46,091 bases of DNA, from the NCBI GenBank assembly GCA_000226015.1, contig JH156672.1:93269-139359 (forward strand). The letters run 5' to 3'. The translations under genes and the position numbers were made by a program. The notes beneath the pieces are model-generated. The model saw only the letters and a program-made list of their open reading frames with translations. It did not search any database and was not told the origin of the DNA. Positions within the stretch are counted from its first letter, which is position 1. Every line of letters starts with the position of its first letter. The stretch comes from Mnemiopsis leidyi. Lineage: Eukaryota > Ctenophora > Tentaculata > Lobata > Bolinopsidae. This document shows, in pieces, positions 20,884 to 33,900 of this stretch.

Positions 20884-22913
20884 ATGGTCGTCCAAGAGCA
20901 ATCAAATTGCAGAAGCTTAACTGTTGGTTCACGGTTCAGAAAACTACTATTGTTACTATTTATAGTAACATTTCTTGTCACATTCTTCTACGTCCAACAA
21001 CCACTGCACTACAAATTAAGCTTTATCCGGAGAATGCTGTACGGTGAAACACAAACTGATCACTCTAGACCGCTCGTTCACATACAAAACCACGGTGATG
21101 ATGTGACAAGAAAAGAAAACTTCATGTTCATCAAGACACACAAGTGTGGTACCTCGTCTTTAGTTAACGTGTTTTACTTGCTCGGTGTAAGGAGAAGACT
21201 TAACTTTGTGATACAGAGGGGGCAGCACCAACTTTACTTAGGATCTGACCAAAGGTGAATGTTTGAGTCTACGGTTTATGAATTCCGATCTTATTTTGAT
21301 TTTTGATTTTTCATCTTCTGTACAGGACCGCGTACAGGACTGATAGCTTGAAGTTGAAAAAGTTAAAATCGAGCCGAGTATTTTCTAGACACGTCGTTGC
21401 ACGTATAATCACGTATAAATTATAATAAGTTATATAATTTACTTAACCCACACACATATTTACTTAACTTTAATATCCTCAAATTTCAGACGTCTGGTGC
21501 CCCCGAGACCAAACTCCACGTACAACATACAATGTCAACATTGCGTATTTCACCCCCATGTTGAACACAAGATCATGCCTAAAGAAACGTCCCTTTACTC
21601 GACAATAGTTAGATCTCCTGTATCCCAGTTTAAATCAGCTTTTAGCTTTTTCGGGGCTGAGGGGAAAATGCGAAAGGTCGGTTGATCATTCTTTTTTCAG
21701 AACTTGTTCAAATTATTTGTTTGTTTCTAGTTTTACAAAATAAACGCACCTGAAAAGTAGTGCTACTTACATATACTGCTCTACTATAAATAAGATAATT
21801 TAACTTATTCTGAAATTTAAATACTTGCAGAAGCTTGGCAACGTTCCAATGGATGAGCTAATTAATCACTACCTGGATCTCACGCCTGGACCAACGGTGA
21901 ACACGACGGTTTCTAACCGTGTAGTCAACTCTGTAGCCATGGACCTTGGATGGGCTGGCTTCTCACAAACGTAACACTACTTTCGTATTTGTTTGTTTCA
22001 AGTTTTACAAATTTCTCGATTGATAAATTTCGAATGTAAAATTCATAATTCTATCTTTTAAATCCATTGATCCTAGTTATTGACGATAAGTCAAGATAAG
22101 TTTAAGGCTGTTTCTTGTCAATAAAGGTTTAATAGCAAGACCTAGATACGACAAGAATGAAGAATCATGTAAACGAGACTAAGCCTCATCCTAATTCTAA
22201 CACTTTACTCCCCCGGCCGGCCAGGGTAAGTAAAGTGTTAAAATTAGGGGGGGGGGCTTATTATTGATTTAGTTGTATTATATAAAACATTGAGATTTGT
22301 AAAATTCAGGATAGAACGGTCGACTCTACAAGAAAAGATAGAAGCATTTATAAAACATCTGGACAGCGAAATGGACTTCGCCATGATAACCGACAGAATG
22401 GACGAAAGTCTTGTTCTTCTCAAAGAATATCTCGGGTGGAATATTACAGACATCATGTACTTGAACCGTATGGTCAGCTCAAAACCTAGGGTCTCTATGT
22501 CAGACAAAACTAAAGCAAGGATATTACAGTATCAAGTCATAGATCGTCAGATATTTGATCACTTTAATGAATCCTTCGAACGGCACATTGATAAGATTGG
22601 GCGAGAAAAAGTAAAAGCATTAGTGAACGAATTTCAAGAAATAAGAGAAACTTTTGAAAACAAATGTTTCAACAAAAACAAAACCGTGAGAGGGCCCTAT
22701 AATTCCATATCGTGGGAAATATCAGACTATGGCAGAAATGTAAATGTAGCGTGTAAGTTTTTACAGACACGGGATGTGATACTTACAAGAGTCGTCTCAC
22801 AGCTTCAGCTTTCTCAAGATTACACATTGCCAATGGAGGGCGGATTTGTAATGCAAGATATTATCTCTAAAATTAAGAAAGACTATGATAAAAATGAAGA
22901 ACTTGTTTTGTAG
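20884..22913 (+). CDS. Galactose-3-O-sulfotransferase-like protein, second complete gene
   Basis: The exons are 20884-21254, 21490-21676, 21831-21970 and 22310-22913, with phases 2, 0 and 2; they total 1302 nt and encode 433 aa. The exon structure is identical to the minus-strand gene at 268-2528. It has a membrane segment at about residues 20-37, the PAPS loop KTHKCGTSSLVNVFYL at 84-99, STIVRSPVSQFKSAF in exon 2 and ITDRMDESLVLLKEYLGW in exon 4. It would be a Golgi type-II sulfotransferase using PAPS. The first true ATG is at 20884; an earlier open stretch lacks one. Similarity to the other gene is patchy: part of exon 4 is identical at the DNA level, whereas exon 3 and the C-terminal ~30 residues have diverged strongly. 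Only one first exon is seen for this copy. Confidence 0.87.
22190..22248. repeat. Inverted repeat in intron 3 of the second Gal3ST-like gene
   Basis: Arms CCTAATTCTAACACTTTACT and AGTAAAGTGTTAAAATTAGG (one mismatch) flank a GC-rich 19-nt loop containing GGCCGGCC. This may be the end or core of a miniature transposon, or a pre-mRNA hairpin close to the exon-4 acceptor at 22309. Confidence 0.65.
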
Positions 22914-22971
22914 TCCCAAGACCTTTTTAATATAAGATCATATTAATTATGTCATTTCTCAAGCTAAGTTT

Positions 22972-22977
22972 ATTAAA
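22972..22977 (+). promoter_or_regulatory. Candidate poly(A) signal of the second Gal3ST-like gene
   Basis: ATTAAA, the commonest variant signal, about 60 nt after the stop codon. No AATAAA lies nearer. Confidence 0.35.
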
Positions 22978-25940
22978 TCGTTTTACACTAACAGTCTGTT
23001 TTCAAAAAAGCATATTTTCTGTGATATTATAACGTAACAGCTGCACTCGTTTTATCACTTTCTTCTAACTTCCCATGTCGAAGGCGTCACAAAATGTCAG
23101 AATTTCTATCCTACCAGCTTTCACGTGAAAGATTTAAGGAGGGACTTAGACGGAAGTAGTCTGGAAAAGAAATACGTTGACTTGTAACATGATATCCTAG
23201 AATCGACTGGTGAAGTGAAACAAAAACCACATTTATGCTTGTCTGAAAACTCTTATCTACAAAGCAGAAAAGCTAGATAAAGATTGCTCATTCGGGTGTC
23301 GTGTTACACGAAACAAGCAAATAATGTAGCTTGTCAGGAACTTAAGCTTTGTCAAAGTTTGTTTGGTTGCAGCAGTGGATCTAGCCACGTCAATTGTCAA
23401 TGCTAGGTAAAGATGACTTCTGTGTCGTTTACTCACAGTTCATTACCTTTTAAAATCATTTTTATAGCCCATAGCACTAGGGTGTGTGTATGGGAGACCA
23501 AGATGGGTGAAAACAACACTTGAAAGCATCATGATAACTTTAAACAAAATTACGAACACACTCACAAAGCATTCCGAGAGGCAGGATCACAAGTTTCACT
23601 TTCAATGTCAACTTTTTAGAGGAACAAATAGTTACGATAGGACGATTGTCATGAGACTCTACCTGGGAATGCTTGTTTCCAGGAAAAAAGAAAATCTATA
23701 AAATTGATAGCTATCGATTTTCGATATCTTACTATAATCGTGACAATGAACGAATGTCAAAGAGAAAAGCGATTAGCGAGAAACATTTATATCGAGAGCA
23801 AACATTCACCTTACGGCTTACACACGCATTACTCAGTAACTATTAAATATCAAATGTCGATAAGGCGCGTGTGTTAAGGTTGGTGGCGCGTGTACTGCCT
23901 CAAGTCCATCATGAACTCACGCGTTTAATCATATAACATTGTTTCACACGTGCGCGCGTCTCTCTGTATAGTCAGCGTGACTCGTTCCGTTTACACGCCG
24001 TTCGCTGACTTCAGTCACTAGTTAAACTTAGCCTATCGACATATAACGATATTGTTTCTGGCTATGTTGCTGCGTTCAAACACTCTGTATCACTTGTCCA
24101 TAGTTTTAAATATACCCAGCGCTCAGGCACTCTGTCTGTGAACGTGGGACACTCATCACTGAACACCGAGTCCCTTGATGAATTAAAATCTCTGTTGGCT
24201 GCTGCTGAGTGCTTAGCTCAGTGTTCTCGTTTTTAACATGAGCCCTTATGTTATGTGAAGGCTGTGTATACCAGCTGTTAGTTTTGTTGACTAACTTATT
24301 CTCACTTTATGATTGAACCTGTTCGGTTTTGCACGTTCGACGATATTTCATATTTCCGGCTTGATCTCCTGTATAAACTTCAAACCGGGATTAAGTTCTA
24401 GAAGACATGACTGAAATAGTAAGATATGGTCTGTTATGCCAATAATTTTCCCGCACACCTAACACAAAATGTTGTCGGTTATTTTTTGCAGAGTTTGAAA
24501 TTCAATGTGCCCTGTTACAGGTCATTGTTTCTGAATTATACTTCACGAGAAACTAATACTTGCTTACTTTTCAAATTTCTGTTAAAGTTGTTTTCCAGGT
24601 GCTTCAAAGAATTTAGATCGATTTTAATTCTTCTGTTGGTCAGAATATTCATAGGCCATAGCCAGACGTTGTCTGGCTTGCAGCCGCAAAAATAGGGCGC
24701 AACGTGAGGCATTAGTCTACTGCATTTAAATATCCACTGCACAGTTACCTCTTTGAATTTACAATCGTATCTTGCTATGTCAAGGTTTGGTTGATAATGT
24801 TGGTATTGTGATTTTAAACTTGAAGTCTCATCTCATAATTATGAATCATCGTCGTCGGTTGCAGCTGTACACTGACTTAGAGTTCACATTGTTTACCTCC
24901 GCTAATTACTGTGTAAATTCCACTGAGCCGTGTATTCCATGTACATCAACGTGCACAAGTACTAAACTACACACTGCTGAATGAATGTATATTCTCCTAG
25001 GAAGTGAGGTGCTTGCTTGCACCCTGACATCAATGTCGTGAGTAATGTACCAAGATGTGCTCAGTTGCAGCAGCTGTCCCAGCCATTATCCCTAAGTTGT
25101 ACGCTCTTAGATTCTACTTTGCCTTCTCGATTTTGGTTTGTTATTTATAGGCTGCACTGCTTTCAATTTGCCGTGATTTTTCTGATCTTCGTTACTTATT
25201 AGTATTCTGAGTGTTTTGCATTGGGCGCTTTATGATCATGATAGGTGAACGTCTTAGCTCTTTGCGTATTAAAATAGATCTGCGGCGACCAAGATTGGCG
25301 GATTAGAGCACCTTGCATTGTAAAAATCAATCGTGACTGGTAGTATGAATCTGATCGTTACACTTTAGCACGCAGACACTCGGATAGTGTATTTCTCTAT
25401 TGATCCGCAATAATACCACGGTACAGACAATTAAGTGTAAGTATGACAGTAGGATACATTAGGTTCAATTCTATGTCAATTATCATTAATGAATGAATTG
25501 ATGAATGGTGTAAGTCATTAAACTGATTCTTATAATAAGCGATAAAATTTGGTAAACGGACAGTATCCCTACGGAATACGGACTGAACTCTTAGTACTTA
25601 GAGAGATCAACTTTACGCCTGCCTGTTATCAATTATTTTCTGGTATCATCTATCTGATATGATTGTATCTATTAAAATTGTTTCAATTATAAATTGCTGG
25701 TACGACGCGAAAATTTATGACGTAATTAAGGTTATCATTAATCAATCCAATTTCGTTTCATCCAATGAGACACTCCCAAATCTCTTATCGCTATTGAAAT
25801 TTTACCATGCTATTGAATAATTAAAAACTTTGTAATAAAATCCCGACCAATACCATTTTAGTCAGTTCTCTGTCGTTATTTAACGTAAATATTGTATTTG
25901 GCGCTCCTTATTCTTTGGAGACTGTCGTAGCTGTAGTACC
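22978..25940. other. Long intergenic stretch, no gene recognised
   Basis: Contains only short frames without motifs. The 23.85-24.3 kb part is locally richer in CG dinucleotides (GCGCGTG and CGTGCGCGCG runs) than its surroundings. The 24.3-25.2 kb part is T-rich. Either might be old transposon sequence, but no terminal repeats or protein remnants were found. Confidence 0.4.
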
Positions 25941-27017
25941 ATGGAACGATTGCAATCTAAAAACTTGTTCAACTTCCCTCTCAAAGGGATCGCCGAAGGC
26001 CCCGTTGCTGAATTTGCCGCTCAGATCAAAAAAATAAGCAGCTCAGGGCCCCCTGCCGAAATAGGACGGAAAATAAACGAGCTGGCCCTTAACGACGACG
26101 CCCAATCCCTGGATCAACTCTTGTTGATGATAAGAGCCAACAACGACGGCCTTGCCATGGTGATGCGATCCTTCCCGCCATTCCAGGAAGCTGCTAAAAA
26201 CACTTCCACAACAGAATTTAAAGTGCCGACATCTCATGACGGAAACTTCGACGTTCCGGTTGAAGTTTACACCCCGAACGGTTTGGTCGGTAAGTCCGGG
26301 ATTTCTGCTTACATATTCGCTCACGGAGGAGGATGTGTCTCGGGTAAAGCTAGGGATTCCAAACCTTTCCTAGCCTTCCTAGCCTTGTCAGCCAACGTAG
26401 TGGTCTTCAACGTGGACTACCGCCTTGCCCCGGAGACTAAGGCTCCCAACAACGTCAAGGACTTCTACGAAGCTGTGAAGCACATCTCCAAGAACGCTAA
26501 GCAGCTAGGTGTGGACCCCGGTAAGATCTGCATAGGAGGAGAGAGTGGAGGAGGGTACATCTGTCTGGGAACCTGCGTCCTGCTGGCCCAACATGATGAG
26601 TCGCACCTTATCAAGCTGGCCCTCCCCATCATCCCCATGGTGGACGACTACGCCTTCTCCAGCCCACACTCCATGACCGTAGATGAGAGGAGCGGGTACA
26701 TGGTGATGAGACGTATCTGGACCATGATATCCGCCGACCTCTCCACCCAATCTGAGGATCCCCTGCTCTATCCAGGTAAAGCTAGCGATGAGATCCTGGC
26801 TAGGTTTCCTCCAACTATTGTGGTGGAGGGGGAGTTCGACATGTTTATCACAGAGTCGTGTAGACTCGCTACACGACTACGAAATGCGGGTAGGTTGTTG
26901 GAGCTGGTTGTCTTCCCCGGGGTCACTCATCATATCTGTCTGTGGCCTGGCTTCAGGATCTCTGAGATGTTTGACGGAACCATGAAGAAGATTTTCGACG
27001 AGTATCTGCATAAGTGA
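25941..27017 (+). CDS. HSL/AADAC-family alpha/beta hydrolase (intronless carboxylesterase or lipase)
   Basis: A single open frame of 358 aa with ATG in a good context (ACCATGG). It belongs to the hormone-sensitive-lipase branch of alpha/beta hydrolases, which hydrolyse carboxylic esters. The oxyanion-hole motif HGGG is at 128-131, the family motif DYRLAPE at 159-165, the nucleophile elbow GESGG with Ser202, the acid in EGEFDMF (Asp300) and the base in GVTHH (His330). The first ~90 residues form the N-terminal cap region. No signal peptide or membrane anchor is evident, unlike vertebrate AADAC, so a cytosolic enzyme is likely. The coding sequence is clearly richer in G and C than its flanks and has no introns, whereas most other genes here are split. 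The substrate is unknown. Confidence 0.88.
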   Translation: MERLQSKNLFNFPLKGIAEGPVAEFAAQIKKISSSGPPAEIGRKINELALNDDAQSLDQLLLMIRANNDGLAMVMRSFPPFQEAAKNTSTTEFKVPTSHDGNFDVPVEVYTPNGLVGKSGISAYIFAHGGGCVSGKARDSKPFLAFLALSANVVVFNVDYRLAPETKAPNNVKDFYEAVKHISKNAKQLGVDPGKICIGGESGGGYICLGTCVLLAQHDESHLIKLALPIIPMVDDYAFSSPHSMTVDERSGYMVMRRIWTMISADLSTQSEDPLLYPGKASDEILARFPPTIVVEGEFDMFITESCRLATRLRNAGRLLELVVFPGVTHHICLWPGFRISEMFDGTMKKIFDEYLHK

Positions 27018-27931
27018 GCTGGAGTTTTCTATAATTCTATATTTTTTACTTACCCAGTACCCATGATTAAGTTGATCGGGTTCTGAGAACTGAAATATTT
27101 TTACTATGGGCAAGCTTTATGTTTTAAAAGATTTAGTGGCCTCATAGGTCATATCTTCATTTTTTATAACATCAAAATTGTGAGTACTTTTCAATTATCT
27201 AACCAATATTCTCTAATCGACTTGTTTTCATTTAAGAATCTCATATCGCCTGAAAGAAATACTCTTATTCAAACGGTTATTCTGATCACAATATCCCAAA
27301 AATAATGTTTTTGATTGATCAAAATTTAAACAAGCTAGGCTAGCGGAGTAGCGGATGTTTATCATTCATGCAAATAAAATTTAATATGGTCCAATCAACC
27401 TAAAATATTTCGAAGCAAAAGTTTGACCTTAATAATACTTCATCCGTATTCATTTAGAGACAATCAATTGGACCAAAAATCAGTAACAATACAGCAATGC
27501 AACTCAATAACCATAAATTCGGTACATGTTAATTATACTTTTATGTTGTCTATTGAATATTGTTTTCGTCACAGCTCAATCCGTCAGTAACAAGACATGA
27601 TGTAATCCACCAGACCGAAATCTATTATTGAATTTCAGAACTTGCAGTTGCTATGACTTGTTGACTGAATTGTAGCGCCCAAATTATTAACGTCCAAGTG
27701 TGAACCGCGTCTTTATCCTGTCATGTGTCAGATTTTTTATTGCTCTATTAGTATCCCGAGTGTAAACTACTTGTCACCATGTGTCGTGTAACCTACTAGT
27801 CAGATACAGAGTACATTTTGACACCACCCTGTTTACCCCCCCCCCCTGCCACCACTAAACAAATAGAAGTAGAGCGGCAGTAATGTAGCACCCACCCTGC
27901 ACTGTAATCATGTCATTACCGAGAGTGTCAG

Positions 27932-27962
<31 letters not shown>

Positions 27963-30295
27963 GTGACACCAGGTAGAACTATGGTTGTAGAGAGAATGCA
28001 GCTCCCACACTCTCTCTTGTTGCTTTGTTTGCTTTCCTGCATACTTTCCTACCGCACGTTAAAATGTAGTGTTACGTGCAGTTCTCTTTATCAGCTTAAA
28101 CCTTTTTCTTAATTTGTCGCTAAGTAGCGGGAATTTTTAAAACGATCTGTTTTAAGTTGTTACTCGTAGGATATATCTAGTTTCTCCTCTGCCGTGCTAC
28201 TGTACTATGTTGCTTGATATCCTACATTAAATATCCCATATAAAATGTCCGGTTCTCAAGAGTGAAGATACTAGCGGCAGAATTGGAATCCGAAAGGAAT
28301 TAAATAGTAGTAAAACTGTCAAAAAACAGTATATTCTATACAGCTACTAGGTACCTGCATCACCAGTATAGTACTTATAACTCTGGCTTGCTGTCTTCAA
28401 CTTGCTGAAGGAAAAATAGACAACTGTTGTCGACAATTCCTCCACATTTACTGTACCCGCTCCGTAAATAACTCCACCAAACTTAGCTGCTATTGTAGTT
28501 GTACAACCCGTAATGACAGCAGTTATTCTGATCTACTGCACTTGTTTTACTGAACAGACTTCAGTATATGGTATATATCTCTACTCATGTATTCTTACAT
28601 TGTGATACAGAGTGAGTATATTGAGCTAGTAGATTGAGTACTGACAATATTTGCTAATTGCTTACTTGTTGTCATATAATACCGAGTATATGGCTAGTAG
28701 ACTGTAGATTAAGTACTGAGAATATTTGCTACTCAAATCTCAATAAGTCACTAGTTGCTACTTCGGTTCACAACTTTACTACCGCCCTGCACCCAGTTCG
28801 ATGGGATAGTCTTATTGAAGTCCGGCCAGACATTGCGGGCTCAAGCACCCAGTAATATGTTCGTCTACGTAATTTTCTTGAGCGGTTCTTAAGAGGTTCT
28901 TAAGCGGTTCTCACACGGTTCTTAAGCAGTTTTAAGCAGTATTTGGGCGGCTCTTAAGCGGTTCTTCGGCAGTGGGAGCTGTTTGACCCATAGGCCGTCA
29001 TTTTTCAAAGATTTTTCTTGTAAACGCTAGGCTCATGATTTTGAGTAGATGAGAAATATCTGTACGCATGATGAATTTTAAAGTTGAGCATGTAATATGA
29101 CGCACCACGATTCTCGTGAATTTGTATTTCTTTATACAAACTCACATATATTTTTATGTCTGAACTTTTTTGCCGTTATGGTAGATAGAAATTTTAACTA
29201 AACTTGTAAGATATTCGTCAAAAACAGGAATTTTGAAACGTTTAAAGATCGCCATTCGGATTTTCGTTATTCGAGATTCACTGAAACTTGTCACTCAGTT
29301 GATAACTTCATTTTTCCCCGAAACTGAAAAAAAAGAAACTTCACTATACTTAAACACTTCGCTTACTGCACTGTAGTGTACGCACTTATACGGGCATTCC
29401 ACTCATCTGCTCCAGGTTTCTACACTTGGCACACGTATGTTCCGATACACCTGTATACTAGGAATAACTGTCATACTTGCAGGATATACTGATATTTGTA
29501 CATACCGCAACTAGTCCGCTATACACCGTCCGTTTAGAATAAACATGCTATGTTCCTTTCGTACAGTATACCTCTTGTAAACAAGTGCACTTCTCAAATC
29601 TCAACTCCATCTGTACAATGACATATTCCTGGTTTGGACTCCGAGAAGAATCACAGCCATTACTTCCTCCGATAGTCCTTAATTCCATATTTGGGATCTG
29701 GTTACGTCTTCTATTTTCGTTGTTCTATTTTCAGAACAGCAAGATTGTTTAAATTGAAATTTGGTATTTGCTACAGTGTCGTCGTTTAATAATTATTTTG
29801 CCTCATTCTGGAATCCAAGTCTTATATGGTAAATATTGATAGGGCTGGTTTGCCGAGATTGAAGCTGTGCGGTTCACCATTTAAAGGACGGCTAAATCGA
29901 AAATCCTCACTGTGACTATATTCGGTAAAAATTGTTGCTAAATGATCATTAACCTGTCAGATTAAATATCACGTGATTTTTCAGCAGTTTTATCAATTAT
30001 TGGTCAATTTGACAGTAATGCATATATATATATATATATAAAAACATCTCAACCTTCACGCATTGCGCCTTCTTCTGCATAACGTTTTTAGAATACTTGC
30101 AATTTTCGGTACCATAGCAGGGACTATTATAGCAGGGACATAGCCAGAGGTAAGAGGGGTTTTAGGGGTTCCCGAACCCCCCCTATGAAAAATCCTGGTT
30201 ACTTCTCTGCTGTAGCGTATATCTGCAAGTATTTAAGTAAAGAACAAGTAAATCAAGTCCCTGGCTGCTTGAGGAAACATAGATTTCTCCCCAAC
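27018..30295. other. Long intergenic stretch with simple repeats, no gene
   Basis: Holds a (GT)n microsatellite at about 27930-27958, a C run near 27836-27846, a degenerate array of about 11 bp (GCGGTTCTTAA type) at about 28880-28970 and a (TA)n run near 30020-30040. No coding region with family features was found. Confidence 0.5.
28880..28972 (+). repeat. Degenerate short tandem repeat, AGCGGTTCTTA type
   Basis: About seven imperfect units of an 11-12 bp sequence. Confidence 0.6.
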
Positions 30296-30463
30296 TTGGT
30301 ATCCGAACATGTTTACAAGCCGGACACTGACAGTGACTTGGTATCTGAACATGTTTACAAGCCGGACACTGACAGTGACTCGGTATCCGAACATGTTTAC
30401 AAGCCGGACACTGACAGTGACTTGGTATCTGAACATGTTTACAAGCCGGACACTGACAGTGAC
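30296..30463 (+). repeat. 42-bp minisatellite, four copies, within an open frame
   Basis: 168 bp, four near-perfect units of 42 bp encoding a 14-residue repeat (VSEHVYKPDTDSD) inside an open frame at 30185-30481 that begins with an ATG and ends TYTK-stop. Differences between units are few and at least one changes the residue (L or S). No splice context or family supports a gene. Upstream sequence (GGGGTTCCCGAACCCCCC near 30167) looks transposon-like. Confidence 0.7.
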
Positions 30464-30935
30464 TTCACTTATACAAAATAATTAGTCTAACACTGCTTAC
30501 ATCAACACTGCAGTAGTACTGTGTCATGTAACCAGTATCGTAACGCGTATTACGTTTTGCATGTGGAATTCTCCGCGACACTAGACCTATACTCGACTCA
30601 CTTTTGTTTCACTGCGTGGTATTTTGCTCTGACATTTTTTGTTACCGTATATTTTCGGCGCTGTTTTGATAAAGAAACATTATCTATTGATATATTATAT
30701 CTATTGATATATTATATTGATATCTGGTGCGAAACTGCGACCTAGTGCTTAGATGTTTTCCGACCGTCCTCACAGCTTTTAGTTATCAACTTCATGCGGT
30801 CGCACTCTTTTTTTTAAATTTGTCAACCTTCAATTTTGTCAATGCTTTCGTATATAGATCGCTCGCTTAGCTTTAGCACATTTTTGGTCTAGTTACAGAT
30901 TTTAATGGAATGATTCACCTGTACTTTGTAGGCCT

Positions 30936-33900
30936 ATGGGCAGATTTTCGGCCTCCAAGTACAAAAATGCCTCGTCAAAGAAGCTAAAAAAGGAGGAAAC
31001 TACCTTCGGTATCCGGATAAATGAACTATGTCAGAACGACCCGATTGCATGCGGAGTGGACAAGGTGGTGTTTGCGGGGGAGGCGGCGAGTTTGGGGGTT
31101 TTAGGAGTTGGTGAGGTGGGGAACGTACAAGCTCGGTCTCTGCGGGGACACAGCGAGTTTGTGCGATCTCTCGAGTTCAACCCCTTCAACGAGTTAGTCA
31201 TTCTTTATTGTCTGGCTGTTTCATCGAGACATAAGATATTTGTATTCTGTACTTCTTTTATATTAAATAGCAGAATCAAAATTTAGTTTATCACGTACAG
31301 CAACAACCCCATCACCATCATTCCAATTTCAAAGATGAAATATTAAATCTTCTCAAAGGTATTCGTGTCCGTTTATTAAACCTATCACTTTGCTTCAAGA
31401 TTGGTTCTAGGGTGCGGTACAAACATTATTTTCTTTCAGAGATTGTCTTTGCACTTGTGCGGGTGATGGAATGGTAAAGCTCTGGGACACAGATAAGATG
31501 ACTTGCACTTCAACAATTAACGTATCTGAACAAGTGAGTGAACTGTTGGTCTCCGTTTCTTTATGCTTTTTTGTAACGTCAAACTTACACAAATGATTAT
31601 CAAAAATTCACAAAATAAAAGATCGAATAAATTTTCAATAGCACCCAGAAAAAAAAGAATGCATGTTTCCTAAATTCAGTGTTCTCTTTTACTCACCAAT
31701 TTTATAACTTACTATAAATTAAATACCCGGAGCTCAGACAAACTTCATTCTCCAGTGCGGTAAGATTAACCAGACCCCAACTAAAACATCCCGATCTCCT
31801 GACCCCAACTAAAACATCCCGATCTCCTGACCCCAACTAAAACATCCCGATCTCCTGACCCCAACTAAAACATCCCGATATCCTGACTCCAACTAAAACA
31901 TCCCGATCTCCAACTGCAGGTACACATGGCAAGGTTCCACCCTGTGGCGGAGAATCTGGTCCTGGTAGCGGACCACACCCACGTCAGACTGTTTGACATT
32001 AGCACTCAGAAACAGTTACATTCTGAGGAGAGGAGTAGCAGTACTGTTAGTTGGAGTTATCATGGGAGTCTGGCCTGCTCCGCAAACAAGGACGGTAAGG
32101 TTAGTATTGAGTCGGTATAATTGTAGTAAATAGGGTAACTGTAGTCATGAAGTAACTTAAGTAACTGTATTTACGTAGTATCTATATGGTAACTGTTATT
32201 ATGAAGTAACTTAAGTAACTGTAGTTACATAGTAGCTGTGGTACTTGTAGTTACGTAGTGACTGTGGTTACTATAATCACTTAGTAACACAAGACTCAAG
32301 GTCAGGTCCTTCCCATTTTGTGGGATGGCCTGAAGTACTCTTACTCTATTCTATAAATATAATCCTGGAAAATAAATTTGCTTGATGAAATAATGAATTT
32401 GAAGTGATATATTTCATTTAATTTGTTCAATCCAATTCTCTCCGCAGGTTTCAATCCTGGATATCAGATGCAAAAAGTCGGTAGCCTCCGCCACGATGTT
32501 CGACTCAGGTAAAGACGTGGTCCACGAGTGGCTGGGGATAGACAAGCTGGTCTTTGCGGGGTACAAGAACAGAGACAGAGTTTACCAGACAGTTGACGTG
32601 TCCAATCTGTCCAAAATAATCAGCAAGGTCCAAGTTGGAGCAGGTTCGGGCGTGCCTCACGTTAAATACGACCATGATACTCGGATGTTGTTCCTGTACG
32701 CCAAGGTCTGTGTTTTAGCAGTTTTATTCTCTGTTTTCACACTTCGATAGTTAAAAGATATGAATAGTTTAAAGATATAAATACCACTTAACTGATGCAG
32801 AAAATGACTAAGGGGTGAGGCAAAAATAAGGGGAGAGGCAAGCACTAAAAGGAAAGAAGCAGCACAGTGATCAGTAACTAAAGACAAATTATTGCAGGGA
32901 GATCATGGATTTTCTTATTGCGAAGTTGGTAACGAGGGTACGATCAAAGAAAACAGCAAAGAACACTGTAATGACGTCATCAAAGGAATTGCCCTCGCAC
33001 CAAAATCAATCCTCAATGTTATGACGGGAGAGGTATAGTCTATATCTGCTATTGTCTCAGATCTTAGTTCTCGAAATTTTGTAAATTGATTAAATAAAAC
33101 TTCCCGTCTTCCCATGAATAGCACCGGAGGTTTGTAAAACTTTAGTGCTACGAAAGTTAAATTAAATTCTGACTCTTTATATTCTGCATCTAAAACGGTA
33201 ACTAACCCCGCCCCGCACTCTAGGTAAACCGACTGATGATCCTCCACCAGACCAGCGTTAGTCCCACTCCCTTTATCGTCCCCAGAAGGAGCTACGTCGA
33301 CTTTCACGCGGACCTCTTCCCGGAAACAAGGGGTCCAGTTCCTGGAGTCGGTATGTATGTCAGTTTCTCGATGTAAATAGCGATTTTATGAACATGAAAG
33401 AGTCACGATCAATGAATAAAGATTTGTCCGTGGTGTGTCAGTCTCCTTCTGAAATGGAATAAATCTGATCAAGTTGACAACTCCCAGACGCTGAAGGTTG
33501 GTGGAATGGGAAGGACGGATACAGAGAACTAATTAGCTTGGACCCCTCTGCTAGGTCTCGCCAGACTAATGGGCAAAGTTCGGATAGCGCTGAAGGTGGA
33601 GACAATATCACAAAAGTCGAGGTGAGAGGCAAACGTTTATATAAATATGTTTGAAGTCTATCCAGCCGCAATTTTAGTGCGGGTAAATGCATATTAGATT
33701 ATAGAAATGGGAATTAGCAAAAACCATATTTTAAGAAATTTTCGAAAGAGAAAAAAAGCTGTGCAGTAATTTATCAAATTATTTTTGAATATTGATGACA
33801 AAATAAGATATTAGTGATTAAGCTGAGCACTTTTATTTTTTGGTCCGTTGGTATGCATTGTCAAGATGAGACATTTGCATTGAGACTAAGTGTTTGATCC

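Noticed and set aside
25886-25915. TTGGCGCTCC resembling an LTR-retroelement primer-binding site before the esterase
   Set aside because: No paired long terminal repeats or retroviral-type proteins are visible; a 7-base match is not enough.
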